A DNA stretch of 64,000 nucleotides from the NCBI GenBank assembly GCA_938074045.1, contig CALJGI010000018.1, positions 1-64,000 of the forward strand, read 5' to 3'. A program made the translations under genes and the position numbers. Source of the DNA: an uncultured Halieaceae bacterium (GTDB taxonomy: Bacteria; Pseudomonadota; Gammaproteobacteria; Pseudomonadales; Halieaceae). The notes below the pieces were generated by a model. The model searched no databases. It was not told the origin of the DNA and saw only the letters and a list, made by a program, of their open reading frames with translations. This document shows, in pieces, positions 57,682 to 64,000 of this stretch (positions within the stretch are counted from its first letter, which is position 1; each line of letters starts with the position of its first letter).

Positions 57682-59124
57682 TTAAAGTGTTTGCTTTAAG
57701 CTCGGACGCTGCTTCAGGTAGGTAGTATGCTCTTCGTAGGCCAGGGCAAATTCCAGTACCTGGCGATCACGCCCAATGGGCCCCATAAACTGGATTCCCA
57801 TCGGACGTCCCAGAGCGTCAAAGCCTGCCGGCAGGTTCACCACGGGGATTCCAGCCAGTGTGCCACCGATAACGACCTCCATCCAGCGGTGATAGGTATC
57901 CATGGGTTGGCCGTTGATCGAGTCCGGCCAATGGATAGCAGCCGGAAACGGAAACACCTGTGCGGAGGGCAGGGCGAGTAAATCATACTGTTCAAACAGT
58001 TTGTGCAGCGCGCGATACCAGTCTGACCGACCTTTGACCGCCTTGTTCAGCCTGGCTGTTGTCAGACCCAAGCTGCCCTCAATCTCCCAGACCATCTCGG
58101 GCTTCAATAGCGCTCGCAGATTTTCGTCATCGTACAGGGGAGTGAACTCACTCAAGGCCCAGTGTCGCAAGCTGAGCCAGGTTTCCCAGAGTCGGGACAT
58201 ATCATAGTCGGGTAGACAGCTTTCAACCTGGGCGCCGCCATCAGACAGCTGTTTGAGGGCGGTTTCGCAGAGCGCTGCGACGCCGGGCTCCAGGGGCAGG
58301 TAACCGTGGTAGTCGCCCAGCCAGCCAATCTTTAGTTGGCTTAGACCAGAAGAATGGAATTCGTCATAGGCTAGCAGGGGGTCACGCATAGAGAGTGGCG
58401 CGCGGGAATCCCAGCCAGACATGGTATGCAGAAGATGGATGGTATCTTCCACCGTACGGCCCATCGGCCCAGCCGTTGCCAGTTGTTCATAGTACAGGTT
58501 GGCGTCATTGGAGGGACTGGGAACACGCCCGTAGCTGGGCCGAAAGCCCACGACATTGTTGTACGCCGCGGGGTTGCGCAGTGATCCCATCATGTCACTA
58601 CCATCAGCCACCGGAAGTAGATACGCCGCCAGCGCGGTAGCGGCGCCGCCACTGCTACCACCGGCGGTCAGCTCCGGGTCGTAGGCGTTGCACGTAGTGC
58701 CGTGTACCTCGTTGTAGCTTTGCGAGCCCAGGCCGAATTCCGGTGTGTTGGTCTTACCCACGAAGATGGCTCCCTGGGCACGAATACGCGCGACGTGGAG
58801 GCTGTCCTCCCCGGCGATCGTGCCGGCGAGAATACGCGACCCATAACTGGATTCCAGCCCTCGGACATCCGCCAGGTTTTTTACCGCGTGGGGCAGACCA
58901 TGCATCCAGCCCCAGTACTCACCGGCCTGCAGAGCGCGATCAGCCTGTTCCGCCTGGCGCATGATTTCAGCGTCGTCGACCATGCTGATGATGGCATTGT
59001 AGACCGGGTTATAGCGGTGGATTCTCTCCAGATAGGCCTGCATGACTTCGACGCAACTCACCTCCCGTTGCTGGATGGAATGCGACAGATGGGAAGCGCT
59101 TAGTCCGGTAAGGTCGTTGGCCAT
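57682..59124 (-). CDS. Amidase (amidase-signature family)
   Basis: This 480-residue hydrolase has the Ser-cisSer-Lys triad of the amidase-signature family. The Lys lies in HAVKNLADVRGLESSYGSRI, the cis-Ser in AGGSSGGAATALAAYLLPVADGSD, and the nucleophilic Ser in DMMGSLRNPAAYNNVVGFRPSYG. The usual DxGGSxRxPA is changed to DMMGSLRNPA, a common variant. The family cleaves acyl-amides, from acetamide to aryl or cyclic amides. It has no signal peptide. It is convergent with the AtuA operon and 65 bases upstream of the exported methyltransferase-like gene, perhaps in the same transcript. Substrate unknown. Confidence 0.88.
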   Translation of the reverse strand: MANDLTGLSASHLSHSIQQREVSCVEVMQAYLERIHRYNPVYNAIISMVDDAEIMRQAEQADRALQAGEYWGWMHGLPHAVKNLADVRGLESSYGSRILAGTIAGEDSLHVARIRAQGAIFVGKTNTPEFGLGSQSYNEVHGTTCNAYDPELTAGGSSGGAATALAAYLLPVADGSDMMGSLRNPAAYNNVVGFRPSYGRVPSPSNDANLYYEQLATAGPMGRTVEDTIHLLHTMSGWDSRAPLSMRDPLLAYDEFHSSGLSQLKIGWLGDYHGYLPLEPGVAALCETALKQLSDGGAQVESCLPDYDMSRLWETWLSLRHWALSEFTPLYDDENLRALLKPEMVWEIEGSLGLTTARLNKAVKGRSDWYRALHKLFEQYDLLALPSAQVFPFPAAIHWPDSINGQPMDTYHRWMEVVIGGTLAGIPVVNLPAGFDALGRPMGIQFMGPIGRDRQVLEFALAYEEHTTYLKQRPSLKQTL

Positions 59125-59189
59125 GGTTACTGGCGAGGCACGTGTGAGATGGGAGGACTGTTGCCCGGGTGACGCAGTCCTGTGCCGTG

Positions 59190-60059
59190 TTATTTGGACG
59201 GCTTAACGAATTTCAGCGTCATGCGATCGGACTCGCCGATGGCGGTATATTGTTCGCGGTCCTGGTCACCCAGTGCCAGTGACGGTGGCAGAGTCCACAC
59301 ACCCTCGGGGTGTTCGTGGTCGTCGCGTTCGTTCCGGTGCATGTCTGAGCGGGCTTCCAACGTAAAACCGGCCGCCTCGGCCAAGGCAATGATCCGTTGT
59401 TCTGACACATAGCCGTTGTCGGCATCGGGGTCTTCTGTCGCGGGATCAGGCCAACGATGGTCGACAATACCCAGCACCCCACCAGGCTTCAGCGTATCAA
59501 ACATGGTTTCGAAGGCGAGGGGTCCAGCCTGTGTTCCGTAGCCCGGATTGACCCAATTGTGGGCATTCCTGAAGGTCAGCACCATATCGGCTGAGCCCGC
59601 TGGCGCGATATTGAGTTCATAGGGGAAATCCAACGCGGTAATCTTGACGTCCCTGTAGATATCGGGCTTTTGTCCCAGTTTGGTCAAGAATGCGCCGAAG
59701 TAGCGACGCTGGTAGCCGTATGTTGGGTTAACCGTATATTGGGCGGCGTAGAGCGTACCGGACTCTTTGAGTACGGGAGCTAAAATTTCGGTGTACCAGC
59801 CACTGCCGGGCCAGATCTCCACCACCGTCATGTCTGAACGCAGCCCGAAGAACGCCAGAGTCTCTTTGGGTTTACGAAACGTATCCCGCGCCTTGTTGGC
59901 GTCGCTGCGATGTTCACCGCTGATCGCCTTGTCCAATGCGGCGGAGGTGCTTGCATCGAGGCTTTTGCTTCCCGCCCATGACGGCAGGCTGATTAAGGCA
60001 GCAATGATGAGTGCAGACAGTTTCGTTGTGGTTACGGCAAAAAGCGTTAAGCGGCGCAT
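59190..60059 (-). CDS. Exported protein with class I methyltransferase fold (COG4798-like)
   Basis: This 289-residue protein starts with a signal peptide (LTLFAVTTTKLSALIIAALISLPSWAGS). The rest looks like a SAM-dependent methyltransferase core: motif I VVEIWPGSGWYTEILAPVL, an acidic strand, and motif LKPGGVLGIVDHRWPD. COG4798-type proteins share this 'predicted methyltransferase' pattern with an N-terminal export signal, although SAM is not available in the periplasm. The role is therefore unclear: a binding protein, or an enzyme that uses exported SAM or another cofactor. The gene is followed by the amidase gene in the same direction after 65 bases. A standard cytoplasmic methyltransferase cannot be excluded if the signal is not cleaved. 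Confidence 0.7.
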   Translation of the reverse strand: MRRLTLFAVTTTKLSALIIAALISLPSWAGSKSLDASTSAALDKAISGEHRSDANKARDTFRKPKETLAFFGLRSDMTVVEIWPGSGWYTEILAPVLKESGTLYAAQYTVNPTYGYQRRYFGAFLTKLGQKPDIYRDVKITALDFPYELNIAPAGSADMVLTFRNAHNWVNPGYGTQAGPLAFETMFDTLKPGGVLGIVDHRWPDPATEDPDADNGYVSEQRIIALAEAAGFTLEARSDMHRNERDDHEHPEGVWTLPPSLALGDQDREQYTAIGESDRMTLKFVKPSK

Positions 60060-60148
60060 ATCAGGTTCCCGAAGATCAATATCTCTCTAGCTTCTCATAT
60101 CTGGCGGGGACAAGGTAGATGGGGTGGGCTCTCAGCTGAGGTGGCGGA

Positions 60149-60547
60149 TCAATCCATTTCCAGAGGTCCGCGGCCGCTTTTTACAATCATGACCTTGTAG
60201 CTGCCTTTCGGGCCGATAAAGCTGGAACAAAGGCCGCTTACCAGACTGACGATGATGGCGCCGAAAACAGAGCTCCAGAAGCCGACCACATCGAATCCAT
60301 CCACAAACCAACCCGCCAGATTCAACATGCCGGCATTGAGTATCAATAAAAAGACCCCCAGGGTCAGCACGGTAAAGGGCAGGGTAAGTATCACCAGGAC
60401 GGGACGCACGAAAGCATTGATCAAACCCAAGGCTATCGCGGCCCAGATCAGCGCCTCGGTTGAAGAGGCAGTGACTCCGGGAACGATATAGGTTGCCAGC
60501 CAGATGCCAAGTCCGGTGATCACTGTTCGTATAATAAGTCCAATCAT
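60149..60547 (-). CDS. Phage-holin-4-2-like (YvlD-type) membrane protein
   Basis: This 132-residue protein has four membrane segments with the PF04020 pattern: ATYIVPGVTASSTEALIWAAIALGLINAFVRPVLVILTLPFTVLTLGVFLLILNAGMLNLAGWFVDGFDVVGFWSSVFGAIIVSLVS. Despite the name, chromosomal members are not phage holins and are linked to envelope stress in some bacteria. The stop is near 60149. It precedes the exported methyltransferase gene by 89 bases in the same direction and is divergent from the PPOX-fold gene. It appears to be an ordinary housekeeping membrane protein. Confidence 0.82.
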   Translation of the reverse strand: MIGLIIRTVITGLGIWLATYIVPGVTASSTEALIWAAIALGLINAFVRPVLVILTLPFTVLTLGVFLLILNAGMLNLAGWFVDGFDVVGFWSSVFGAIIVSLVSGLCSSFIGPKGSYKVMIVKSGRGPLEMD

Positions 60548-60667
60548 AGGGTCAAGTTACCACTCGCTGACTTTGAGCGCCATGCTGGGGTGATTGGAAG
60601 GGCCGTCACTTGAGAAATTTTGCCATATTTGTCATAACCTGATCATGCAATCCAGCGGAGTCACGCT

Positions 60668-61102
60668 ATGTCCATCCCAATGTCGAGCATGTCGGAAGAA
60701 AAAATTGCCGAATTTTTAGCTGAGCAGCGATTCGCCGTGGTGGGTACTAACAGGCGGGACGGTCCACCCCAGCTAACCCCGGTGTGGTATCTCCACGAGA
60801 ATGGAAAGATTTATATTTCTGTGTTGCTCAACGGTGCCAAGGCACGCAACTTGCGGCGTGATCCGCGCATTGCCCTGTGTATTGCCGGTTCCTGCCCAGA
60901 TGCGCGATCAGTGATGGTTTACGGTGAGGTCGAATTCATGGATGGCAGCGAAGCTCGCGCGCAGGACATAAACTGGAAAATTACCCGCCGTTATTATGAG
61001 AGCGATGAGGCCGCCCTCGAATACTTTAAACAGGCCACGGATAATTTCGTGATAGTGACCATCACGCCGGCACGTATTCTTGCGGAAGACTATAACAACT
61101 AG
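60668..61102 (+). CDS. Pyridoxamine-5'-phosphate-oxidase-fold (PPOX-type) flavin-binding protein
   Basis: This 144-residue split-barrel protein starts EEKIAEFLAEQRFAVVGTNRRDGPPQLTPVWYLHENGKIYISVLLNGAKARNLRRDPRIALCIAG. This follows the PPOX class (FMN- or F420-binding, TIGR03618-like) with the basic KARNLRRDPR loop. It probably reduces or oxidises a small molecule with a bound flavin; true PNPOx activity is unlikely at this length. GGAG lies 8 bases before the ATG. It stands alone, with 120 bases before it and 220 bases after it. Confidence 0.8.
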   Translation: MSIPMSSMSEEKIAEFLAEQRFAVVGTNRRDGPPQLTPVWYLHENGKIYISVLLNGAKARNLRRDPRIALCIAGSCPDARSVMVYGEVEFMDGSEARAQDINWKITRRYYESDEAALEYFKQATDNFVIVTITPARILAEDYNN

Positions 61103-61218
61103 CGTCAACCACGGCTCAAGCATGCGATTACGCTGGCATAGATGCTTTAAAAGACTTAATGAGATACATCTGGAGGTACAGCTTTTCATTCCAGCACGGG
61201 TCAAACACTCGATCTCTT

Positions 61219-61247
61219 TTGCATCGACACGGTGCGCGGACTATGCT
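61219..61247 (+). promoter_or_regulatory. Candidate sigma70 promoter of the amidohydrolase gene
   Basis: In the 220-base gap after the PPOX-fold gene, TTGCAT (61219-61224), a 17-base spacer and TATGCT (61242-61247) stand about 75 bases before ATG 61323. Spacing and match are fair. The rest of the gap shows no other feature, and no terminator with a T-run is seen after the PPOX-fold gene. Confidence 0.35.
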
Positions 61248-61322
61248 TTGCCAGTGTCATCACGTCCACAGCGGGAAGAACCGTGGACGTCTGCCTCGTC
61301 AGTTACAACGGAGATGGCTTAT

Positions 61323-63095
61323 ATGTACGATCTGGTGATAAAAAACGGACGCATTGTCGACGGTACGGGAAGCGACGCTTTCAGCGGTGATCTTGCGATC
61401 AAGAACGGTGTCATAGCCGAAGTGGTCGACGCCAACAGCGGCATTATTTTGGCTGAGAAAGCAGACAATGTTATAGACGCCGAAGGCGCTATCGTTGCAC
61501 CGGGGTGGGTCGACACCCATTCCCATATGGATGGTCAGGCCACCTGGGATCCCTATTGCAGTCCTGCCAATCATCACGGCATTACCACGCTGGTGATGGG
61601 CAACTGCGGGATAGGCTTCGCACCCTGCAAACCGACAGAAGATGCTCATCAACAGTTGATCGAGGTAGTGGAAGATGTAGAAGACATTCCCGGCGCCGCA
61701 CTGGCTGAGGGCGTTAGTTGGAATTGGGAAAGTTTTCCGGAATATCTCGACGCGCTGGATCAGATGCCCCGGGCTGTCAACGTCGCAGCGCAGGTTCCGC
61801 ACTGCGCAATACGCACCTATGTCATGGGCGATCGCGGGGCCAACAATGAGCGAGCCACGCCGGAAGATGTCCAGAAAATGGCTGACCTGGTGGCCGAGGG
61901 CATAGAGGCCGGTGCGGTCGGATTTACTACCTCCAGAACTGAGCTTCATAAGACAAGAAACGGATTGTCCATGCCTGGCACTTATTCGGAAGAAGATGAG
62001 TTGTTTGGCATTGGAGCCAAGCTGGGTGAACTCGGTAAAGGCTTTTACGGCATGGTATCGGACTGGGAAGATGATGCCTGGCGCGAGGAAATGGAATGGA
62101 TGAAGCGTCTATCGATAGAGAACAATTGCCGCTTTAATTTTATTCTGTTTTACCAGACCGATGACCAGTGGCCGCGAGTCAAAGAGCAGCTGGAGTTCGT
62201 AAGAAAGGCAAACGAAGAGGGTGCGCAACTGGTCGCACACGTCGGCGCTCGCCCGGTCAACGTGCTGATGAGTTTCCATGGCACTGTGAATCCGTTTTTC
62301 CTGCATCAGAATTTTGCACCGTTGATGGCACTGTCCCCGGAAGAGCGGGTAGAGAAACTACGTGACCCTGAATTAAAAGCGGCCATCCTGTCTGAACCGA
62401 CGCCGAGTATGGGCATTGAAATCGCCGATCGTATGGTGACTGATTTTGAATTGATGTATGAATTAGGTGAAGTACCCGACTACGAGCAGGGTGCGGATCA
62501 AAGTATCATGGCGAAGGCAAAGGCGGCGGGTGTAACACCTCAGGAATATGCCTACGACGCCTTGTTGCAAAGAGACGGTAAGGCGATTTTGTATTTTCCG
62601 TTTATGGGATACGACCAGCACAATCTTGATCGACAATTCGAACTGCTCAAGGATGAAAATTCTGTCATTAGTCTGGCAGATACGGGCGCCCACTGTGGGG
62701 TGTTATCCGATGCCTCCATGCCGACCTTTTTATTGACGCATTTTGTCCGCGATCGCGAAGGTGAGAAATTCAGCATCGAGGAAGCGGTGAAGTTGCATGC
62801 CAGGGACACAGCGCGAGCGGTTTCCCTGGAGGACCGTGGCACCCTGGAACCGGGTATGCGGGCCGATATCAATATTATTGATTTGGATAGTCTGACGTTG
62901 GGAGCCCCTGAAATCATTTACGACCTGCCGGCGGGTGGTAAACGGATGTTCCAGAAAGCCACGGGTTATCGCTACACGCTGGTTGCGGGCGAGGTGATAA
63001 TGCGGGATGGCGTCGAGACAGACGCCATGCCAGGACAACTGGTGCGCGGGGCGCAGCCACCCCCCGCTCAGGAATGGCAGCCGGCTGGGTGCTAG
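61323..63095 (+). CDS. N-acyl-D-amino-acid deacylase family amidohydrolase
   Basis: This protein of about 590 residues has the amidohydrolase-superfamily layout: MYDLVIKNGRIVDGTGSDAFSGDLAIKNGVIAEV, a metal-binding motif GWVDTHSHMDGQATWDPYCSPANHHGITTLVMGNCGIGFAPC, and a late D-x-G-x-H element LADTGAHCGVLSDASMPTFLLTHFVRDR. The sequence matches D-aminoacylase-type enzymes, which cleave N-acyl groups, though some members act on other amides. ATG 61323 is preferred (GGAG is 9 bases upstream); the open frame to 61080 has no family-like sequence. It is convergent with, and shares stop bases with, the enoyl-CoA hydratase gene. Together with the amidase and APAH it is a third amide-cleaving enzyme in the window. 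Confidence 0.88.
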   Translation: MYDLVIKNGRIVDGTGSDAFSGDLAIKNGVIAEVVDANSGIILAEKADNVIDAEGAIVAPGWVDTHSHMDGQATWDPYCSPANHHGITTLVMGNCGIGFAPCKPTEDAHQQLIEVVEDVEDIPGAALAEGVSWNWESFPEYLDALDQMPRAVNVAAQVPHCAIRTYVMGDRGANNERATPEDVQKMADLVAEGIEAGAVGFTTSRTELHKTRNGLSMPGTYSEEDELFGIGAKLGELGKGFYGMVSDWEDDAWREEMEWMKRLSIENNCRFNFILFYQTDDQWPRVKEQLEFVRKANEEGAQLVAHVGARPVNVLMSFHGTVNPFFLHQNFAPLMALSPEERVEKLRDPELKAAILSEPTPSMGIEIADRMVTDFELMYELGEVPDYEQGADQSIMAKAKAAGVTPQEYAYDALLQRDGKAILYFPFMGYDQHNLDRQFELLKDENSVISLADTGAHCGVLSDASMPTFLLTHFVRDREGEKFSIEEAVKLHARDTARAVSLEDRGTLEPGMRADINIIDLDSLTLGAPEIIYDLPAGGKRMFQKATGYRYTLVAGEVIMRDGVETDAMPGQLVRGAQPPPAQEWQPAGC

Positions 63096-63907
63096 GGCTG
63101 TTTAAACACTGGAGAGCGTTTCTCGAAGTATGCAGTGATAGCCTCTACCTGGTTTGGACTTCCCAGTAGGTGTTGGGTTGCCGATGCCTCCTCTCGCAGT
63201 CCGGTGGCCACATCGACGAGAGCCGAGTTGTTCAGTATCTGTTTGGCGTAGCGAACGGCCTCGGGATTTTTGCCTGCGATGGTAGCCGCCATCGCGAGTG
63301 CGTCATCGACCGGCGTCTCGCTTAACTCGGTCGCCAGGCCATATTGGTAAGCCTCTATCCCGGTAAACCGTCGCCCCGTTAAAACCATCTCCTTCATTCG
63401 ATCCAATGAGACCAGCCGGCGCAGAGATTGCGTCGCTGACATATCTGGTAGCAATCCCCAGTTGATTTCTACAAAGCCGACTTTGGCTGCGGGATGCATT
63501 ATTCGAACATCAGCACCCAGCGCCAGATTGAGCCCGCCACCCAGTGCGGCACCGTGGACAGCAGTAATAACTGGAATCGGCACTTCCTGCCACAACCAAC
63601 CTATCTGCTGTGCTCGGTTGGCGCCGGCAGGACTGAGATCCCGCAGGGCGTGTTTGACGTTTTCGCTGTCACTGGAGAGTTCGCCACTGCTCATCTCCGC
63701 AAATGACGATATGTCCAGACCGGCGCAAAAACTGCCGCCATTTCCGGACAGTACAATCACACGGACGTCGCCGGGGGACATCATCTCGTACGCGAAATCA
63801 ACCAGGCCGCTCATGATGCTCCCATCAATGGCATTGTGTGCGTCGGGACGATTTAGCCTGACGTGGGCAACATGATTGTCTGTATCAATATGTAGGGTGT
63901 CACTCAT
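63092..63907 (-). CDS. Enoyl-CoA hydratase/isomerase family protein
   Basis: This 271-residue crotonase-fold protein has oxyanion-hole motifs LSGNGGSFCAGLDISSF and HGAALGGGLNLALGADVRIMHPAAKVGFVEINWGLLPDMSATQSLRRLV. In the second motif the positions after GFVEINWGLLPD match isomerase-type members. It hydrates or isomerises an acyl-CoA. It starts 5 bases after the stop of a DUF3604 gene that runs off the window, so both are likely co-transcribed. Its stop overlaps the stop of the amidohydrolase gene (CTAG). No specific pathway can be assigned. Confidence 0.85.
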   Translation of the reverse strand: MSDTLHIDTDNHVAHVRLNRPDAHNAIDGSIMSGLVDFAYEMMSPGDVRVIVLSGNGGSFCAGLDISSFAEMSSGELSSDSENVKHALRDLSPAGANRAQQIGWLWQEVPIPVITAVHGAALGGGLNLALGADVRIMHPAAKVGFVEINWGLLPDMSATQSLRRLVSLDRMKEMVLTGRRFTGIEAYQYGLATELSETPVDDALAMAATIAGKNPEAVRYAKQILNNSALVDVATGLREEASATQHLLGSPNQVEAITAYFEKRSPVFKQP

Positions 63908-63912
63908 AAAGT

Positions 63913-64000
63913 TTACTTTTCGCTCGATTCAGGTGTGTAGAAAATCGGAGAGGTATACGCTCGTTCCTGCAGCGTGGTGGCTTGCCCGGTATCCGCCGCT
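63913..64000 (-). CDS. DUF3604 protein 3, C-terminal end only (rest outside window)
   Basis: The minus strand at the right edge encodes the last 29 residues of a protein, ending LQERAYTSPIFYTPESSEK before a TAA. This matches the ends of the two other DUF3604 proteins in the window: ATIQERAWSSPIWYS (3745-5772) and ATIRERAWTSPIW (7050-9053). The gene enters from beyond position 64000, and the stretch is too short for a stand-alone frame. It precedes the enoyl-CoA hydratase gene by 5 bases, so DUF3604 and a CoA enzyme are linked here, as DUF3604 is linked to a BVMO at the left end. Confidence 0.75.
   Translation of the reverse strand, partial: AADTGQATTLQERAYTSPIFYTPESSEK

Noticed and set aside
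60131-60140. CTCAGCTGAG palindrome between the holin-like and methyltransferase-like genes
   Set aside because: A 10-base palindrome is common by chance and no promoter element is placed with it.
60149-60547. Prophage signal from the holin-4-2-like gene
   Set aside because: No other phage genes are near; this family is a normal chromosomal membrane protein.
61080-61322. N-terminal extension of the D-aminoacylase-type gene
   Set aside because: The extra 81 residues are not family-like and include a candidate promoter; MYDLVIKNGRIVDGTG is the normal start.

Overview
The window is 64 kb of gene-dense bacterial chromosome. It has two TonB-dependent receptors, Tat-exported flavoproteins, many acyl-CoA enzymes, and DUF3604, BVMO and acyclic-terpene (Atu-like) genes. 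That mix suggests a heterotrophic, probably marine, gammaproteobacterium of the Cellvibrionales/Halieaceae/Spongiibacteraceae kind; this is inferred from gene content only. I see no rRNA, tRNA, CRISPR array, phage or intact insertion sequence. The one mobile-element trace is a short transposase remnant at about 26.2-26.4 kb.

Layout. (1) 1-9.1 kb: the end of an AraC-type regulator, a hemolysin III family membrane protein, and a minus-strand group of two DUF3604 proteins, an unusually long GST-like protein, a Baeyer-Villiger-type monooxygenase and a membrane-anchored metallo-beta-lactamase-fold hydrolase. A third DUF3604 gene is cut by the right edge of the window. (2) 9.2-12.1 kb: an NhaC-type antiporter and an aldehyde dehydrogenase. 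(3) 10.6-26.2 kb: a regulon around a TetR gene. One arm is cupin-kinase-ALDH. The other is a long operon: TonB receptor, TPR-sulfotransferase, cytochrome c, Tat amine oxidase, phytanoyl-CoA-type dioxygenase, GT1 glycosyltransferase, PuuB-like oxidase and MFS transporter. The two arms start from near-identical promoter/operator sequences 12 kb apart. (4) 26.4-30.2 kb: aldehyde dehydrogenase, acyl-CoA dehydrogenase and an acetylpolyamine amidohydrolase with all known active-site residues. (5) 30.3-49 kb: a second regulon with two divergent control regions. Each control region carries two copies of a CRTGTC-N4-GACATG-type palindrome. It includes two spermidine-dehydrogenase-like Tat flavoproteins, a cupin-SnoaL fusion, a secreted cupin, two acyl-CoA ligases, an ALDH, two ferric-reductase-like membrane proteins, a TPR-sulfotransferase, an Asp/Asn-hydroxylase-like protein, a beta-propeller-like protein, a TonB receptor and a TetR regulator. 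(6) 49-57.7 kb: an Atu/Liu-like operon (SDR, OYE-type oxidoreductase, acyl-CoA carboxylase beta, enoyl-CoA hydratase, carboxylase alpha, AtuA). (7) 57.7-64 kb: amidase, exported methyltransferase-like protein, holin-4-like membrane protein, PPOX-fold protein, D-aminoacylase family amidohydrolase and enoyl-CoA hydratase.

How the parts may work together. Regions 3 to 5 point to uptake and oxidative breakdown of amine-containing compounds, probably polyamine-like: outer-membrane import, periplasmic flavin oxidation, aldehyde oxidation, CoA activation and amide hydrolysis. Both regulons share the same unusual parts: TonB receptor, TPR-sulfotransferase, 2-oxoglutarate/Fe-type dioxygenase, Tat flavoprotein, cupin, ALDH and TetR with two control points. 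The enzymes are recognised from motifs; the substrate and the role of the sulfotransferases and dioxygenases are not known from the sequence.
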